Source: Rhodopseudomonas palustris (GTDB taxonomy: Bacteria > Pseudomonadota > Alphaproteobacteria > Rhizobiales > Xanthobacteraceae). Taken from it: a DNA stretch of 64,000 nucleotides. Each line of letters opens with the position of its first letter. Position 1 is the first letter of the stretch. Both the position numbers and the translations under genes were made by a program. The notes below the pieces were generated by a model, which was not told the DNA's origin, made no database searches, and worked only from the letters and a program-made list of their open reading frames with translations. The DNA is taken from positions 142,611 through 206,610 of the forward strand of contig NZ_QKQS01000001.1 of assembly GCF_003226555.1 (NCBI RefSeq), read 5' to 3'. Below, in pieces: positions 36,551 to 45,155 of the stretch.

Positions 36551-37762
36551 CTACTCGCTCAGCACGTCGCCGAACAGCTCCCACGAGGTGCCGTTGAAGC
36601 GCGCCATCTGTAGCTGCCGGATCGGCGTCCGTTGGTCGGGCGACATCTGCAGCTTGATGCCGGGCAGCAGCATCGGCATCTCGACGCCGTTCAGCGACTC
36701 CGCCTGCTTCATCAGGTTGGCCCGGGTGAGATCGTCGCCGGCGCGGCGCAGCACCAGCTCCATCATCTGCGCAAGGGTGTAGCCGGAGACGTTGAAGATA
36801 TCGGCCGGATCGGCGCTCGGATTGTAGGTGTGCATCCAGGCGCGCCATTGCTGCATGCTGGGATCATTGGCCCAGCGCGGATCGCCTGGATCCTTCAGAT
36901 AAGCGCCGGTGACGATGCCGACCGCATTCTCCAGTCCCGCCGGCTTCAGCACCGAGCCGACAGAATTGGACACTGCCGGCAGGATGATCTGCGGCTTCCA
37001 GCCGAGTTCGGCGGCTTTCTTGATCACCTGCGCGGCGAATTTCGGCGTGCATTCGTTGAACAGCACGTCGGCGCCGGCGGCCTTGAACTTGACGATCTGG
37101 GAGTCGACGGTCGGGTCGGTGGTCTCGTACACCGCCTCGGACACGATCTGATTCACATGCGCGCCGAGCCCTTCCTTGAATCCGGCGAGATAATCGCGAC
37201 CGGCCTCTTCGGCCGGCGTGATCACCGCGATCTTGGCGTTCGGCTTGTTGGCGAGAATCCACTTCGCGTAGATCCGCCCCTCGGTCTTGTAGGTCGGCTG
37301 CGATCCGGTGGTCCACGGGAAGTGCTTGGCGTCGTTCCAGCGGGTGGCGCCGCTGAACGGCAGAAGTTGCGGGACCTTCTTGATGTTGAGATACTTCTGC
37401 ACCGCGATATTCGGCCCGGTACCCAGGATCGAGAACATCGCCAGCACCTCGTCGCTTTCGACCAGCCGGCGGACCTGCTCCACCGTCTTTGACGGCGAGT
37501 AGGCATCGTCGAGGCTCAGCAACTCCACCTTGCGGCCGTTGATCCCGCCCTTGTCGTTCAGCATCTTGAAGTAGGCCGCCTCGGCCCGCCCGATCGTCGA
37601 ATAGGCCGACGCCGGTCCGGAATACGGCATGGTCTGGCCGAGCTTGATCAGGCTATCGCTGGCGCCGGGGTCATAGCTGCCGGCGGCGTGCGCTGCGCTG
37701 GCGCTGAGCGCTGCGACGAGCGCGACCGCGGCGACGCACGGTGTGTGCCGAAAGAACGTCAT
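36551..37762 (-). CDS. Branched-chain amino acid/aromatic-type ABC substrate-binding protein (orphan)
   Basis: A 403-residue periplasmic type I binding protein of the LivJ/HAAT group, with signal peptide (1-26, ALSASAAHA-A). Typical patches are KLGQTMPYSGPASAYS, KGGINGRKVELLSLDDAYSP and the NIAVQKYLN region. GGAGGAAG precedes ATG 37762. No LivHMGF genes accompany it, so it must use a transporter encoded elsewhere. In this bacterial group such orphans often bind aromatic or fatty acids. The upstream gap 37763-38034 (272 bases) shows nothing further. Confidence 0.92.
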   Translation of the reverse strand: MTFFRHTPCVAAVALVAALSASAAHAAGSYDPGASDSLIKLGQTMPYSGPASAYSTIGRAEAAYFKMLNDKGGINGRKVELLSLDDAYSPSKTVEQVRRLVESDEVLAMFSILGTGPNIAVQKYLNIKKVPQLLPFSGATRWNDAKHFPWTTGSQPTYKTEGRIYAKWILANKPNAKIAVITPAEEAGRDYLAGFKEGLGAHVNQIVSEAVYETTDPTVDSQIVKFKAAGADVLFNECTPKFAAQVIKKAAELGWKPQIILPAVSNSVGSVLKPAGLENAVGIVTGAYLKDPGDPRWANDPSMQQWRAWMHTYNPSADPADIFNVSGYTLAQMMELVLRRAGDDLTRANLMKQAESLNGVEMPMLLPGIKLQMSPDQRTPIRQLQMARFNGTSWELFGDVLSE

Positions 37763-38034
37763 GTGGGGTCTTCCTCCTTGATCCGGCCGCATCGTCTTTG
37801 GCGATGCTGTCCGGTCTTCACTCCCTCGCGGCCATTGCAACCGCGTTCGCGCGGCTCCACGTCACAGGCGCTTGCTCTGGCTGAGCGCCACCACTCACCG
37901 CTTGGCGGAAAACATACATGCTTCGCTCGCGCCGAGACGTGCGATCGCGCACCCATCCGCATGCGAATTTCGCAGGCTCGACCGGCGTGCCGTCCGTCGC
38001 GTCCGTCAGGCGTGTGGCGGCTCAGCTGTCGCGA

Positions 38035-39357
38035 TCAGCCCGGCTTGCCAAAGAACAGGTTCGGGAAATACAGCGCGACGTCCGGGAATGCGATGATGAT
38101 CAACACGCCGAGCATCGTCACCAGCACGTAAGGGATCACCGACCAGTAGATGTCGCTCATGGTGACGTCGGGCGGCGCCACCGCCTTCAGGTAGAACAGA
38201 TTGAAGCCGAACGGCGGCGTCATGTAGCCGATCTCCATCATGATAATGAAGATCACCCCGAACCAGATCGGGTCCCAGCCATAGGACTGCACCACCGGCA
38301 GGAACACCGGTAGCGTGATCAGCATGATGCCGACCGGGTCGAGCACCATGCCGAGCAGTAGCAGCACCGCCAGCATGAACGCCAGCGCGCCCCATTTGCC
38401 GCCGGGGATCAGCGACATCATGTGGTTCATCAGTTCGTTGGCGCCGAGCGTCGTATAGGCGGTCGAGAACGCGTGCGCGGCGAACAGAATCCACATCACC
38501 AGCGCGGTAAGACGCAGCGTCTGCACTGCCGCGTCGTGCAGCACGGCGAACGACAATTTGCGATGCACCGCCGAGGCGATCAGCGCGCCGAACACGCCGA
38601 GCGCGGCGGCTTCGGTCGGCGTCGCGAAGCCACCGAAGATCGCGCCGAGCACCAGAAACACGATGAACAGCGGCAGGAACACCGCGCGCAGCGAGCGCAG
38701 CTTCAGCCCCCAATCGCCGCGCTCCTCGACCGGCAGCGCCGGCGCCATCGCGGGATTCAGCCAGGCGCGCACGAAGATGTAGATCGACACCAGCACGAAC
38801 AGCAGGATGCCCGGGCCGATGCCGGAGGCGAACAGCCGGCCGACCGAGACCTCCGTCAGCAGCGCATACAGCACCATCAGGATCGACGGCGGGATCAGGA
38901 TGCCCCAACCGCCGCCGCAATTGATCGCGCCGACCGCGAGGCGCTTGTCGTAGCCGCGCTCCAGCATCCGCGGCAGCGCGATGGTGCCCATCGTTACCAC
39001 CGCCGCGCCGCTGATCCCGCTCATCGCCGCGAAGATTGCGCAGATCGCCACCGTGCCGATCGCCAGCCCGCCGCGCAGCGCGCCGAACCAGACGTGCATC
39101 ATCCGGTACAGGTCCTGCGCGACGCCGGATTTCTCCAGCAGCATCGCCATGTAGACGTACATCGGGATCGCGATGAGTGTGAAGCTCATCATCGAATCCC
39201 AGAACTTGGACGCCACCAGATAGAAGCCGACCGGCCCCATGGTGAAATAGAGGAAGACCACCGAGATGCCGCCGAGCGTGAACACCAGCGGCGTGCCGAT
39301 GAACAAGAACACCAGCAGCGAACCGAAGAACAGGAGCGTGAGAACTTCCACTGACAC
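38035..39357 (-). CDS. dctM: TRAP transporter large permease subunit (DctM)
   Basis: A 440-residue permease with about 12 membrane segments. Conserved loops include MSGISGAAVVTMGTIALP and GGWGILIPPSILMVLYA. It starts with GTG at 39357, 14 bases after the dctQ stop, with GGA 9 bases upstream. A longer reading frame through dctQ in another frame was rejected. It acts with DctQ and the binding protein encoded upstream in the order P-Q-M. The substrate is likely a carboxylate. Confidence 0.92.
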   Translation of the reverse strand: MSVEVLTLLFFGSLLVFLFIGTPLVFTLGGISVVFLYFTMGPVGFYLVASKFWDSMMSFTLIAIPMYVYMAMLLEKSGVAQDLYRMMHVWFGALRGGLAIGTVAICAIFAAMSGISGAAVVTMGTIALPRMLERGYDKRLAVGAINCGGGWGILIPPSILMVLYALLTEVSVGRLFASGIGPGILLFVLVSIYIFVRAWLNPAMAPALPVEERGDWGLKLRSLRAVFLPLFIVFLVLGAIFGGFATPTEAAALGVFGALIASAVHRKLSFAVLHDAAVQTLRLTALVMWILFAAHAFSTAYTTLGANELMNHMMSLIPGGKWGALAFMLAVLLLLGMVLDPVGIMLITLPVFLPVVQSYGWDPIWFGVIFIIMMEIGYMTPPFGFNLFYLKAVAPPDVTMSDIYWSVIPYVLVTMLGVLIIIAFPDVALYFPNLFFGKPG

Positions 39358-39371
39358 GATGGCGGGTCCGA

Positions 39372-39983
39372 TCAATGAGAGGGGCCGTCGGCAGCCTGCT
39401 TGCCGAACGTGTCGGGGTCGTTCGAAAGGCCCATCACGGTGCGGACGTCCGAGACGATCCGCACCAGCCCCTGCAACAGCAGCAGCACGCCGGCGATCGG
39501 AATTGCCAGCTTCACCGGCCAGACCGGCGGATTCCAGATGCTGGACGAGGTCTCGAACTTCGCCGCGGATTCCCACGCCATGTCGGCGCCCTGCCAGATC
39601 AGCACCGCCATGAAGATGAAGAACAGAAACGAGGTGGCGAGATCGATTTTGGCCTTCTGCACGGGGCCGAACCGGCCGTAGATGATGTCGACGTTGACGT
39701 GCGCGCGCTCGGCCAGCAGGTAGCCGCCGGCGATCACCGCATAGACACCGAATACCAGCTGGGCGAGTTCGGCGGTCCAGATCGCGGCGCTGCCGACGAC
39801 GTAGCGCATGATCACGTCGGCCATCAGCAGCATGAAGATCGGCGCGATCAGCCATGCGGCGATCATCGCAACCCAATGGTTCAGTCGCGTAATTGCGCGT
39901 GCGAGAGCCAGCATCCGGTACGCCGTTGGTTGGGGAAGGACGCGGCGACGGACGTCGCCGACGTTCAATGCGAAGACAGCCAT
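39372..39983 (-). CDS. dctQ: TRAP transporter small permease subunit (DctQ)
   Basis: A 203-residue protein with four membrane segments and the DctQ signature MRYVVGSAAIWTAELAQLVFG followed by HVNVDIIYGRF. The N-terminal 23 residues lack conservation, and ATG 39914 is an alternative start. Neither start has a clear Shine-Dalgarno. It is placed between dctP and dctM. Confidence 0.92.
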   Translation of the reverse strand: MAVFALNVGDVRRRVLPQPTAYRMLALARAITRLNHWVAMIAAWLIAPIFMLLMADVIMRYVVGSAAIWTAELAQLVFGVYAVIAGGYLLAERAHVNVDIIYGRFGPVQKAKIDLATSFLFFIFMAVLIWQGADMAWESAAKFETSSSIWNPPVWPVKLAIPIAGVLLLLQGLVRIVSDVRTVMGLSNDPDTFGKQAADGPSH

Positions 39984-40028
39984 TGCCGCGGCTTGCTCCG
40001 CCCGGCGTCTCCGGGCGGAGCGTGGGCC

Positions 40029-41069
40029 TCAGACGTAGCCGAGATCGGTCATCAGCTTGGTCAGCGCCTGGGTGCCCTTCTGAGCGACGTCGCCCTTGGC
40101 GGCTTCCTTCTTCAGGATCTGATTGGACGCATCGGCGAATTTCTTCAACACGTCGTCCGGGAAGCGCACCACCTCGACGTCCATCTTGGTCTTGCCGGTG
40201 GTCAGCGCCACCGCTTCCTGATTGAGATACTCCACCGAGCGGCGGAAGTAGCGCTCTTCGACCAACGATACGAACTGCAGCTTCAGATCGGGCGGAAGCT
40301 TGTCGAGCGCCGCGATATTGACGATGTAGGCGTCGTTGGCGAAGCCCAGCGCCGGCTTCATGTGGAACTTCGCCACCTCCCAGAACTTCATCGACAGCGC
40401 ACCGATCGCAGCGCCCCAGTGTGCGCCGTCGACGACGCCGGTCGAGATCGCCTGATAGATCTCCGGCCCGGCGATCTGCTGCGGCGAAGCGCCCGCAGCG
40501 GCCAGATATTCGAGCATCGACCCGGCGGAGCGGACCTTGAGCGACCCGAGATCGGCCGCCGACGTCACCTTCTTCTTGAGCACGACTTCGGTCGGATAGG
40601 CCTTCTCGGCCATCATCATCACGCCCTTGGGGCGCAGCTCCTCGTTGACCATCTTCTCGATGCCGAGATTCTTGGTCAGATGCATCATCTCCCAGGATTC
40701 ACGCAGCGTGCCCGGCACGCCGTAGAACAGCCCCATCGCCTGCGCTTCGCCGAGAATGTAGGCCGGCGAGATCGTCCCCATCGGCACGACGCCGCGCCGC
40801 ACGACGTTGTAGATCTCACGATCCTTGGCGATCTCGCCAGCGCCGTAGGTTTCCAGCTTGAAACGGCCGCCGGTGCGTTCCTCGAGTTCCTTCGCCAGCA
40901 CACCGAGGCTGTCGTTGAACGAGCCGGATGCTTTCGGCCAATGCGCCTGCACTTTCCAGGTCACGGTCTGCTGCGCCTGCGCGCTTCCGATCAGTGCCGG
41001 CGCCGCGGCGACAGCCACCGACGCCTTGAGCATGGACCGCCGATTCAACTTGTTAGTTGATCCCGACAT
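40029..41069 (-). CDS. dctP: TRAP transporter solute-binding protein (DctP family, Tat-type signal)
   Basis: A 346-residue periplasmic binding protein with a twin-arginine leader (NRRSMLKASVAVAAAPALIG). DctP-family features include the ligand-contacting Arg in GSLKVRSAGSMLEYLAAAG and the FWEVAKFHMKPALGF stretch. The WP-type pattern QAHWPKASGSFN near the N-terminus resembles alpha-keto-acid or sialic-like TRAP binding proteins. It is first in the dctP-dctQ-dctM cluster. Confidence 0.92.
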   Translation of the reverse strand: MSGSTNKLNRRSMLKASVAVAAAPALIGSAQAQQTVTWKVQAHWPKASGSFNDSLGVLAKELEERTGGRFKLETYGAGEIAKDREIYNVVRRGVVPMGTISPAYILGEAQAMGLFYGVPGTLRESWEMMHLTKNLGIEKMVNEELRPKGVMMMAEKAYPTEVVLKKKVTSAADLGSLKVRSAGSMLEYLAAAGASPQQIAGPEIYQAISTGVVDGAHWGAAIGALSMKFWEVAKFHMKPALGFANDAYIVNIAALDKLPPDLKLQFVSLVEERYFRRSVEYLNQEAVALTTGKTKMDVEVVRFPDDVLKKFADASNQILKKEAAKGDVAQKGTQALTKLMTDLGYV

Positions 41070-41418
41070 GCGTCGTCCCTCCCTTGGGTTCGTGGTGTTC
41101 TTTTGTTGTGTTTCTTGCGATCAGATCACGGGCTGTATTCAGCCGTCAATCATCGCTGCGGCGCCTACTTTACGCGTGTGCAGTGCGGCAACCATTCGGC
41201 GCCACTGAAATATCTCGCATCGTGGGATACCGATCAGCCGACCATTCGTGATCCTCAGTAATCACGGCCTTTCGGTCGTCGCGTGATCAGGAGCAGCGAT
41301 CTCGCATGCGCTGTGGATCGCGACAATACGTAGCAGCGCGCGATGCGAAGAGGTCCGGGATTGTTCCGCGGAAGCCGTGCGTCAGCGACGCCGGCGGTAC
41401 TGTATCGCACAATGACGC
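41070..41418. other. Intergenic stretch without recognisable gene
   Basis: A 349-base gap between rsmJ (downstream) and the dctP start. Small open frames here are shadows without codon bias or ribosome binding site. It must carry the promoter of the dctPQM cluster. No palindrome stood out. Confidence 0.5.
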
Positions 41419-42054
41419 TCAGGCGCGGGGCGACGATTCCGTGGGACGTTGCGGCCGTCTGAACACGTCGTAGCGCACGGTCTTGCCGGCGATCTGGTGC
41501 GAAGGCTTTCGCGAGGCCTGGGGCGATGCGGCACGCAGCGGCCATTTCAGGACGACGCGGCCGCAGTCGGCGGACAGCGCCGCTGCCAAGAGATCGCCGA
41601 CATCCGGATCGGTGCCGACCAGGTCGCGCAGCAGCCGCATCTCCTGCTTGACCAGCGCCGTCTTGGTCCGCGGCGGATGCATGGGGTCGATGGTGATGAC
41701 GTCGGCTTGCATCGTCGGCAGCAGCGCACGTGCGTCGCCGTGCAGCAGCGTCATCCGGCCGATGATGGCGGCGAATTCGTCGCTCTCATTGCGCGCCGCT
41801 TCGAGCGCATCAGAGAGCAGCGCGTGCACCTCCGGCACCCGCTCGATCAGCGTCACCGTCGCCCCCATCGAGGCGAGCAGGAAAGCATCCCGGCCAAGAC
41901 CAGCGGTGGCGTCGATCACATGCAGGGAGCGCGTCGGGGAAACGCCGGTGGCCTTGAGGAGCGCATGGCTGCGCCCGGCCTGTGAGCGAAACCGATAGCC
42001 GACCGCGCCGCCGACGAAATCGACGGCAGGCGCGGTCCGGTCCGTTTCGGCCAT
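41419..42054 (-). CDS. rsmJ: Class I SAM methyltransferase, probable 16S rRNA (guanine-1516-N2)-methyltransferase
   Basis: A 211-residue methyltransferase. The SAM-binding motif is VIDATAGLGRDAFLLASMGATV, and the catalytic DPMHPPRTKTALVKQEMRLL matches the DPM[Y/F]P-R-K-AL-KKEM motif of RsmJ. The enzyme modifies a small-subunit rRNA guanine. It begins 6 bases after the DegP-like protease stop, so it is co-transcribed. It is somewhat shorter than E. coli RsmJ (about 250 residues) because the N-terminal extension is missing. Confidence 0.88.
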   Translation of the reverse strand: MAETDRTAPAVDFVGGAVGYRFRSQAGRSHALLKATGVSPTRSLHVIDATAGLGRDAFLLASMGATVTLIERVPEVHALLSDALEAARNESDEFAAIIGRMTLLHGDARALLPTMQADVITIDPMHPPRTKTALVKQEMRLLRDLVGTDPDVGDLLAAALSADCGRVVLKWPLRAASPQASRKPSHQIAGKTVRYDVFRRPQRPTESSPRA

Positions 42055-42060
42055 CGCGCC

Positions 42061-43569
42061 TTATTGCAGACTGAGCGCGACGAAGCGCAGCTCGCCGGAG
42101 GCGTTGGCGACCAGCAGCAGCACCGACTTCTTGCCGTCCTTCTTGAGCTGCTCGACCCGCTTCTTGATGTCGGCGGCACTGCCGACCGACTCCTGCGCCA
42201 CCTCGACGATGACGTCGCCGGCCGACAGCCGCTTCTCGGCGGCGTCGGAGCCGTCGTCGACGCCGGTCACCAGCACGCCCTTGACGCTGTCCTTGATTTT
42301 GTAGCGGCCGCGCAGGTCCTTCGACAGCGCGGCGAGATCGAGGCCGAGCACCTTCTGCGTCACCAGCTTCTCGGTCTCGGGCTGCGACTTGGCCGACGCC
42401 GGCTGCGGTTTGGCATCGTCGGCGAGCCGGCCGAGCGTGACCTGCTTGGTCTCTTCCTTGCCCTTGCGGATCACCACGACGTCGACGGTCTTGCCGACCG
42501 CGGTGTCGGCGACCATCCGCGACAGATCCTTCGGCTCCTTGATGTCCTTGCCGTCAAACTTGATCACGACGTCGCCGGGCTCGATCCCGGCCGGCTTGGC
42601 CGGCCCCTTGTCGTCGACGCCGGCAACCAGCGCACCGCGCGCCGGCTTGATGTTCAGGCTGTCGGCGATTTCGTCGGTGACTTGCTGGATGCGGACGCCG
42701 AGCCAGCCGCGGCGCAGCTCGCCGAACTGACGGAGCTGATCGACCACCGGCACCACGGTCTTCGACGGCACCGCGAAGCCGATGCCGATCGAACCGCCCG
42801 ACGGCGAGATGATCAGCGTGTTGACGCCGACCACTTCGCCGTTGAGGTTGAACAGCGGCCCGCCGGAATTGCCGCGATTGATCGCCGCATCGGTCTGAAT
42901 GTAGCTGTCGTAGGGACCGGAATTGATGTCGCGGTTGCGCGCCGAGACGATGCCGGCCGTCACCGTGCCGCCGAGCGAGAACGGGTTGCCGATCGCGATC
43001 ACCCATTCGCCGAGCCGCAACTTGTCGCTGTCGCCGAATTTCACCGCGGTCAGCGTCTTGCCGGCCGGCGGCTTGAACTTCAGCACCGCGAGGTCGGTCT
43101 TCTTGTCGACGCCGACCAGCTCCGCCTTGATCTTGGTGCCGTCGTTGAGGATCACGTTGATCTCGTCGGAATCGGCGATGACGTGATTGTTGGTGACGAC
43201 CACGCCGGACGGATCGATGATGAAGCCGGAGCCGAGCGAATTGGTCTTGCGCGGCGCCCCGCCCTTCTCGCCGCGGCGGTTCTTGAAGAAGTCCTCGAAG
43301 AATTCCTCGAACGGCGAGCCCGGCGGCAATTGCGGCATCGCGCCCTTGCCCTCGCCCGAGCCTGAGGCCTTGGCCTCGACGGTCTGGGTGGTGGAGATGT
43401 TGACCACCGCATCGATCACCTTCTCGGCGACGTCGGCGATCCCTTCGGGGCCGCGAGCGGAAGCCGGCGCGGGGCCGGCGAGCACCGCGACGCCGAGGCA
43501 CAGCGCGGCAAGCAGCGGCCTGATCCGCAAGGGCCTGATCCGGGAACTAAGGGCGATCGCAGCGGGCAT
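42061..43569 (-). CDS. Do-like periplasmic serine protease (DegP/HtrA family)
   Basis: A 502-residue periplasmic quality-control protease. It has a signal peptide (about 1-38). The trypsin-like domain has catalytic His129 (VTNNHVIAD), Asp159 (KTDLAVLK) and Ser235 (NRGNSGGPLF), and two PDZ domains follow (about 290-380 and 410-500). ATG 43569 follows AGGAG, and the longer frame from 43713 is not conserved. It lies downstream of the hflKC/DUF2065 genes on the same strand, as is common in alphaproteobacteria. The C-terminal PDZ2 is complete. Confidence 0.93.
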   Translation of the reverse strand: MPAAIALSSRIRPLRIRPLLAALCLGVAVLAGPAPASARGPEGIADVAEKVIDAVVNISTTQTVEAKASGSGEGKGAMPQLPPGSPFEEFFEDFFKNRRGEKGGAPRKTNSLGSGFIIDPSGVVVTNNHVIADSDEINVILNDGTKIKAELVGVDKKTDLAVLKFKPPAGKTLTAVKFGDSDKLRLGEWVIAIGNPFSLGGTVTAGIVSARNRDINSGPYDSYIQTDAAINRGNSGGPLFNLNGEVVGVNTLIISPSGGSIGIGFAVPSKTVVPVVDQLRQFGELRRGWLGVRIQQVTDEIADSLNIKPARGALVAGVDDKGPAKPAGIEPGDVVIKFDGKDIKEPKDLSRMVADTAVGKTVDVVVIRKGKEETKQVTLGRLADDAKPQPASAKSQPETEKLVTQKVLGLDLAALSKDLRGRYKIKDSVKGVLVTGVDDGSDAAEKRLSAGDVIVEVAQESVGSAADIKKRVEQLKKDGKKSVLLLVANASGELRFVALSLQ

Positions 43570-43782
43570 GGTGGAATCATCTCCTGGCGTGCGCGAATAC
43601 CGCGCAGTCGCGTGAACACTGCGTCCGGTCCTGTGACCGGCGCAAGCATCGGCGGTGCACGACGCTACCCTATCCGCCGTACCGATTGCGGCGAAAACCG
43701 GCTCAGAACCCAATGTCGTGGTTGAAAACGTCGTGACAGCACCCCGGCACCGTCACCGGCCGCGACGGCCGGCGGCGACGAG

Positions 43783-43983
43783 CTAGTGCCTGACCACCCA
43801 GATCAGCAGCAGGCCGGCGACCGCCGAGCCGATGCCGACTGCGCGCAGCACGTTGTCCGGAGTTTCGAGCGCACTCTTCATCGCCCGCCGCATCCAGTTC
43901 GGGCTGGCGGCAAAGATCAAACCTTCCAGAACAAACAGCAATCCGACGCCGATGAGGAGGTCGGCGAACGCGAAAGACCTCAT
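43783..43983 (-). CDS. DUF2065 small membrane protein
   Basis: A 66-residue protein with two membrane helices (about 7-25 and 46-63) separated by SPNWMRRAMKSALETPDNVLR. This matches DUF2065, typically encoded beside hflC in alphaproteobacteria. The function is unknown. It is likely an accessory of the HflKC/protease region. Confidence 0.85.
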   Translation of the reverse strand: MRSFAFADLLIGVGLLFVLEGLIFAASPNWMRRAMKSALETPDNVLRAVGIGSAVAGLLLIWVVRH

Positions 43984-44061
43984 GCGACAGCATCCTCCCC
44001 GGCCGGAGCGCGGCCCTCGTTGTCCCGGCGCCGCTCAGCGCGCCGCTGTTGATCGGCTTGT

Positions 44062-44107
44062 TCTAGAGCAATTCCGCGTCCGATTGAAATCCAACTGCGG
44101 CTCTAGA
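44062..44107. repeat. Short palindrome-bounded element
   Basis: A 46-base element with perfect 8-bp terminal inverted repeats, TCTAGAGC and GCTCTAGA, in the gap between the DUF2065 gene and hflC. Similar CTAGAGC-bounded elements are, to my memory, repeated in rhizobial genomes. No second copy was seen in this window. Confidence 0.4.
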
Positions 44108-44163
44108 CGATTGTTTTGTCGCGCCTTCTTGCCAGAGCCTTAACCGGCCAAAGCGCGCCAAAA

Positions 44164-44194
44164 GCAAAACGGGCCGCTGGTGAGCGGCCCGTTG
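44164..44194 (-). terminator. Rho-independent terminator of hflKC
   Basis: Read on the minus strand, CGGGCCGCT-CACC-AGCGGCCCG (9-bp stem) is followed by TTTTGCTTTT. It lies 18 bases after the hflC stop. Stem and T-run make this the clearest intrinsic terminator in the window. Confidence 0.85.
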
Positions 44195-44210
44195 CAGTGT
44201 CGTGGATGCC

Positions 44211-45155
44211 TCAACGCGGTGCGGCAGGAGCCGCAGGCGTCGACGGAACCGCTGCTGCGGACGGCGCAGCGCCGTTCGCGGGCGTCCGGCCGTCGGCGCT
44301 GCCGAAGAAGCGGAAGAATTCCGAGTCCGGCCGCAGCAGGAACCGGGTGTCGTTGCTCTTCAGCGACTGCTCGTAGGCGGTCATCGAGCGATAGAACGCG
44401 AAGAACTCCGGGTCCTTGGAATAAGCGGTGGCGAACAGACGGTTACGTTCGGCGTCGCCGGAACCGCGGATCTGCTCGGCCTCGGAATTGGCCTCGGCGA
44501 TGATCACGGTGGCTTCACGGTCGGCCTTGGATCGGATCTCCTGGGCCTTCTGACCGCCCTGCGCGCGGAACTCGGCGGCTTCGCGCTGACGCTCGGTCTG
44601 CATCCGCTGATACACCGCCTGGCTGTTCTGGTCGGGCAGATCGGCGCGGCGGATCCGGACATCGACCACCGAGATGCCGTAGCCCTCGGCTTCCTTGTCG
44701 AGCTGGGTGCGGATCCGGGCCATCAGCGCCTCGCGCTCGTCGCGCACCACCTGGATGAAGGTGACTTCGCCGAGCACGCGGCGCAGCGATGCGTTCAGCA
44801 GCGTGGTCAGCTGGACATTGGCGGCCGGGATCGAGCCCACGCTCTGATAGAAGCGCAGCGCGTTCTTGATCCGGTAGCGCGCGAACGCGTCGACCACGAG
44901 CCGCTTCTGGTCGGCGGCGATGACTTCCTGCGAGGGATTCTCCAGATCGAGAATCCGCTTGTCGATGCTGATCACCGTGTCGATGAACGGCGCCTTGAAA
45001 TGCAGACCCGGTTCGGTGACGACCCGGACCGGCTCGCCGAGGCGAACCAGCAGCACCTGCTCGGTCTGACTGACGGTGAACAGCGACGACCAGCCGACGA
45101 TGACCGCGACCAGCGCCACGATCAGCGCAACGATTCCTGCGACTCCGGCCTTCAT
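44211..45155 (-). CDS. hflC: HflC protease modulator (SPFH domain)
   Basis: A 314-residue membrane-anchored SPFH/band-7 protein that forms a cage with HflK around FtsH. One N-terminal membrane helix (about 5-25) precedes the SPFH domain (30-200). A coiled-coil region (YQRMQTERQREAAEFRAQGG) and an Ala/Pro-rich tail follow. The start overlaps hflK by 4 bases. Confidence 0.96.
   Translation of the reverse strand: MKAGVAGIVALIVALVAVIVGWSSLFTVSQTEQVLLVRLGEPVRVVTEPGLHFKAPFIDTVISIDKRILDLENPSQEVIAADQKRLVVDAFARYRIKNALRFYQSVGSIPAANVQLTTLLNASLRRVLGEVTFIQVVRDEREALMARIRTQLDKEAEGYGISVVDVRIRRADLPDQNSQAVYQRMQTERQREAAEFRAQGGQKAQEIRSKADREATVIIAEANSEAEQIRGSGDAERNRLFATAYSKDPEFFAFYRSMTAYEQSLKSNDTRFLLRPDSEFFRFFGSADGRTPANGAAPSAAAVPSTPAAPAAPR

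Noticed and set aside
39358..39876. N-terminal extension of the DctM frame through dctQ
   Set aside because: It is out of frame with the clear dctQ gene. GTG 39357 gives the normal DctM length.
41255..41545. A 96-codon minus-strand frame overlapping the end of rsmJ
   Set aside because: It has no ribosome binding site, a shadow-like composition and overlap with a real gene.
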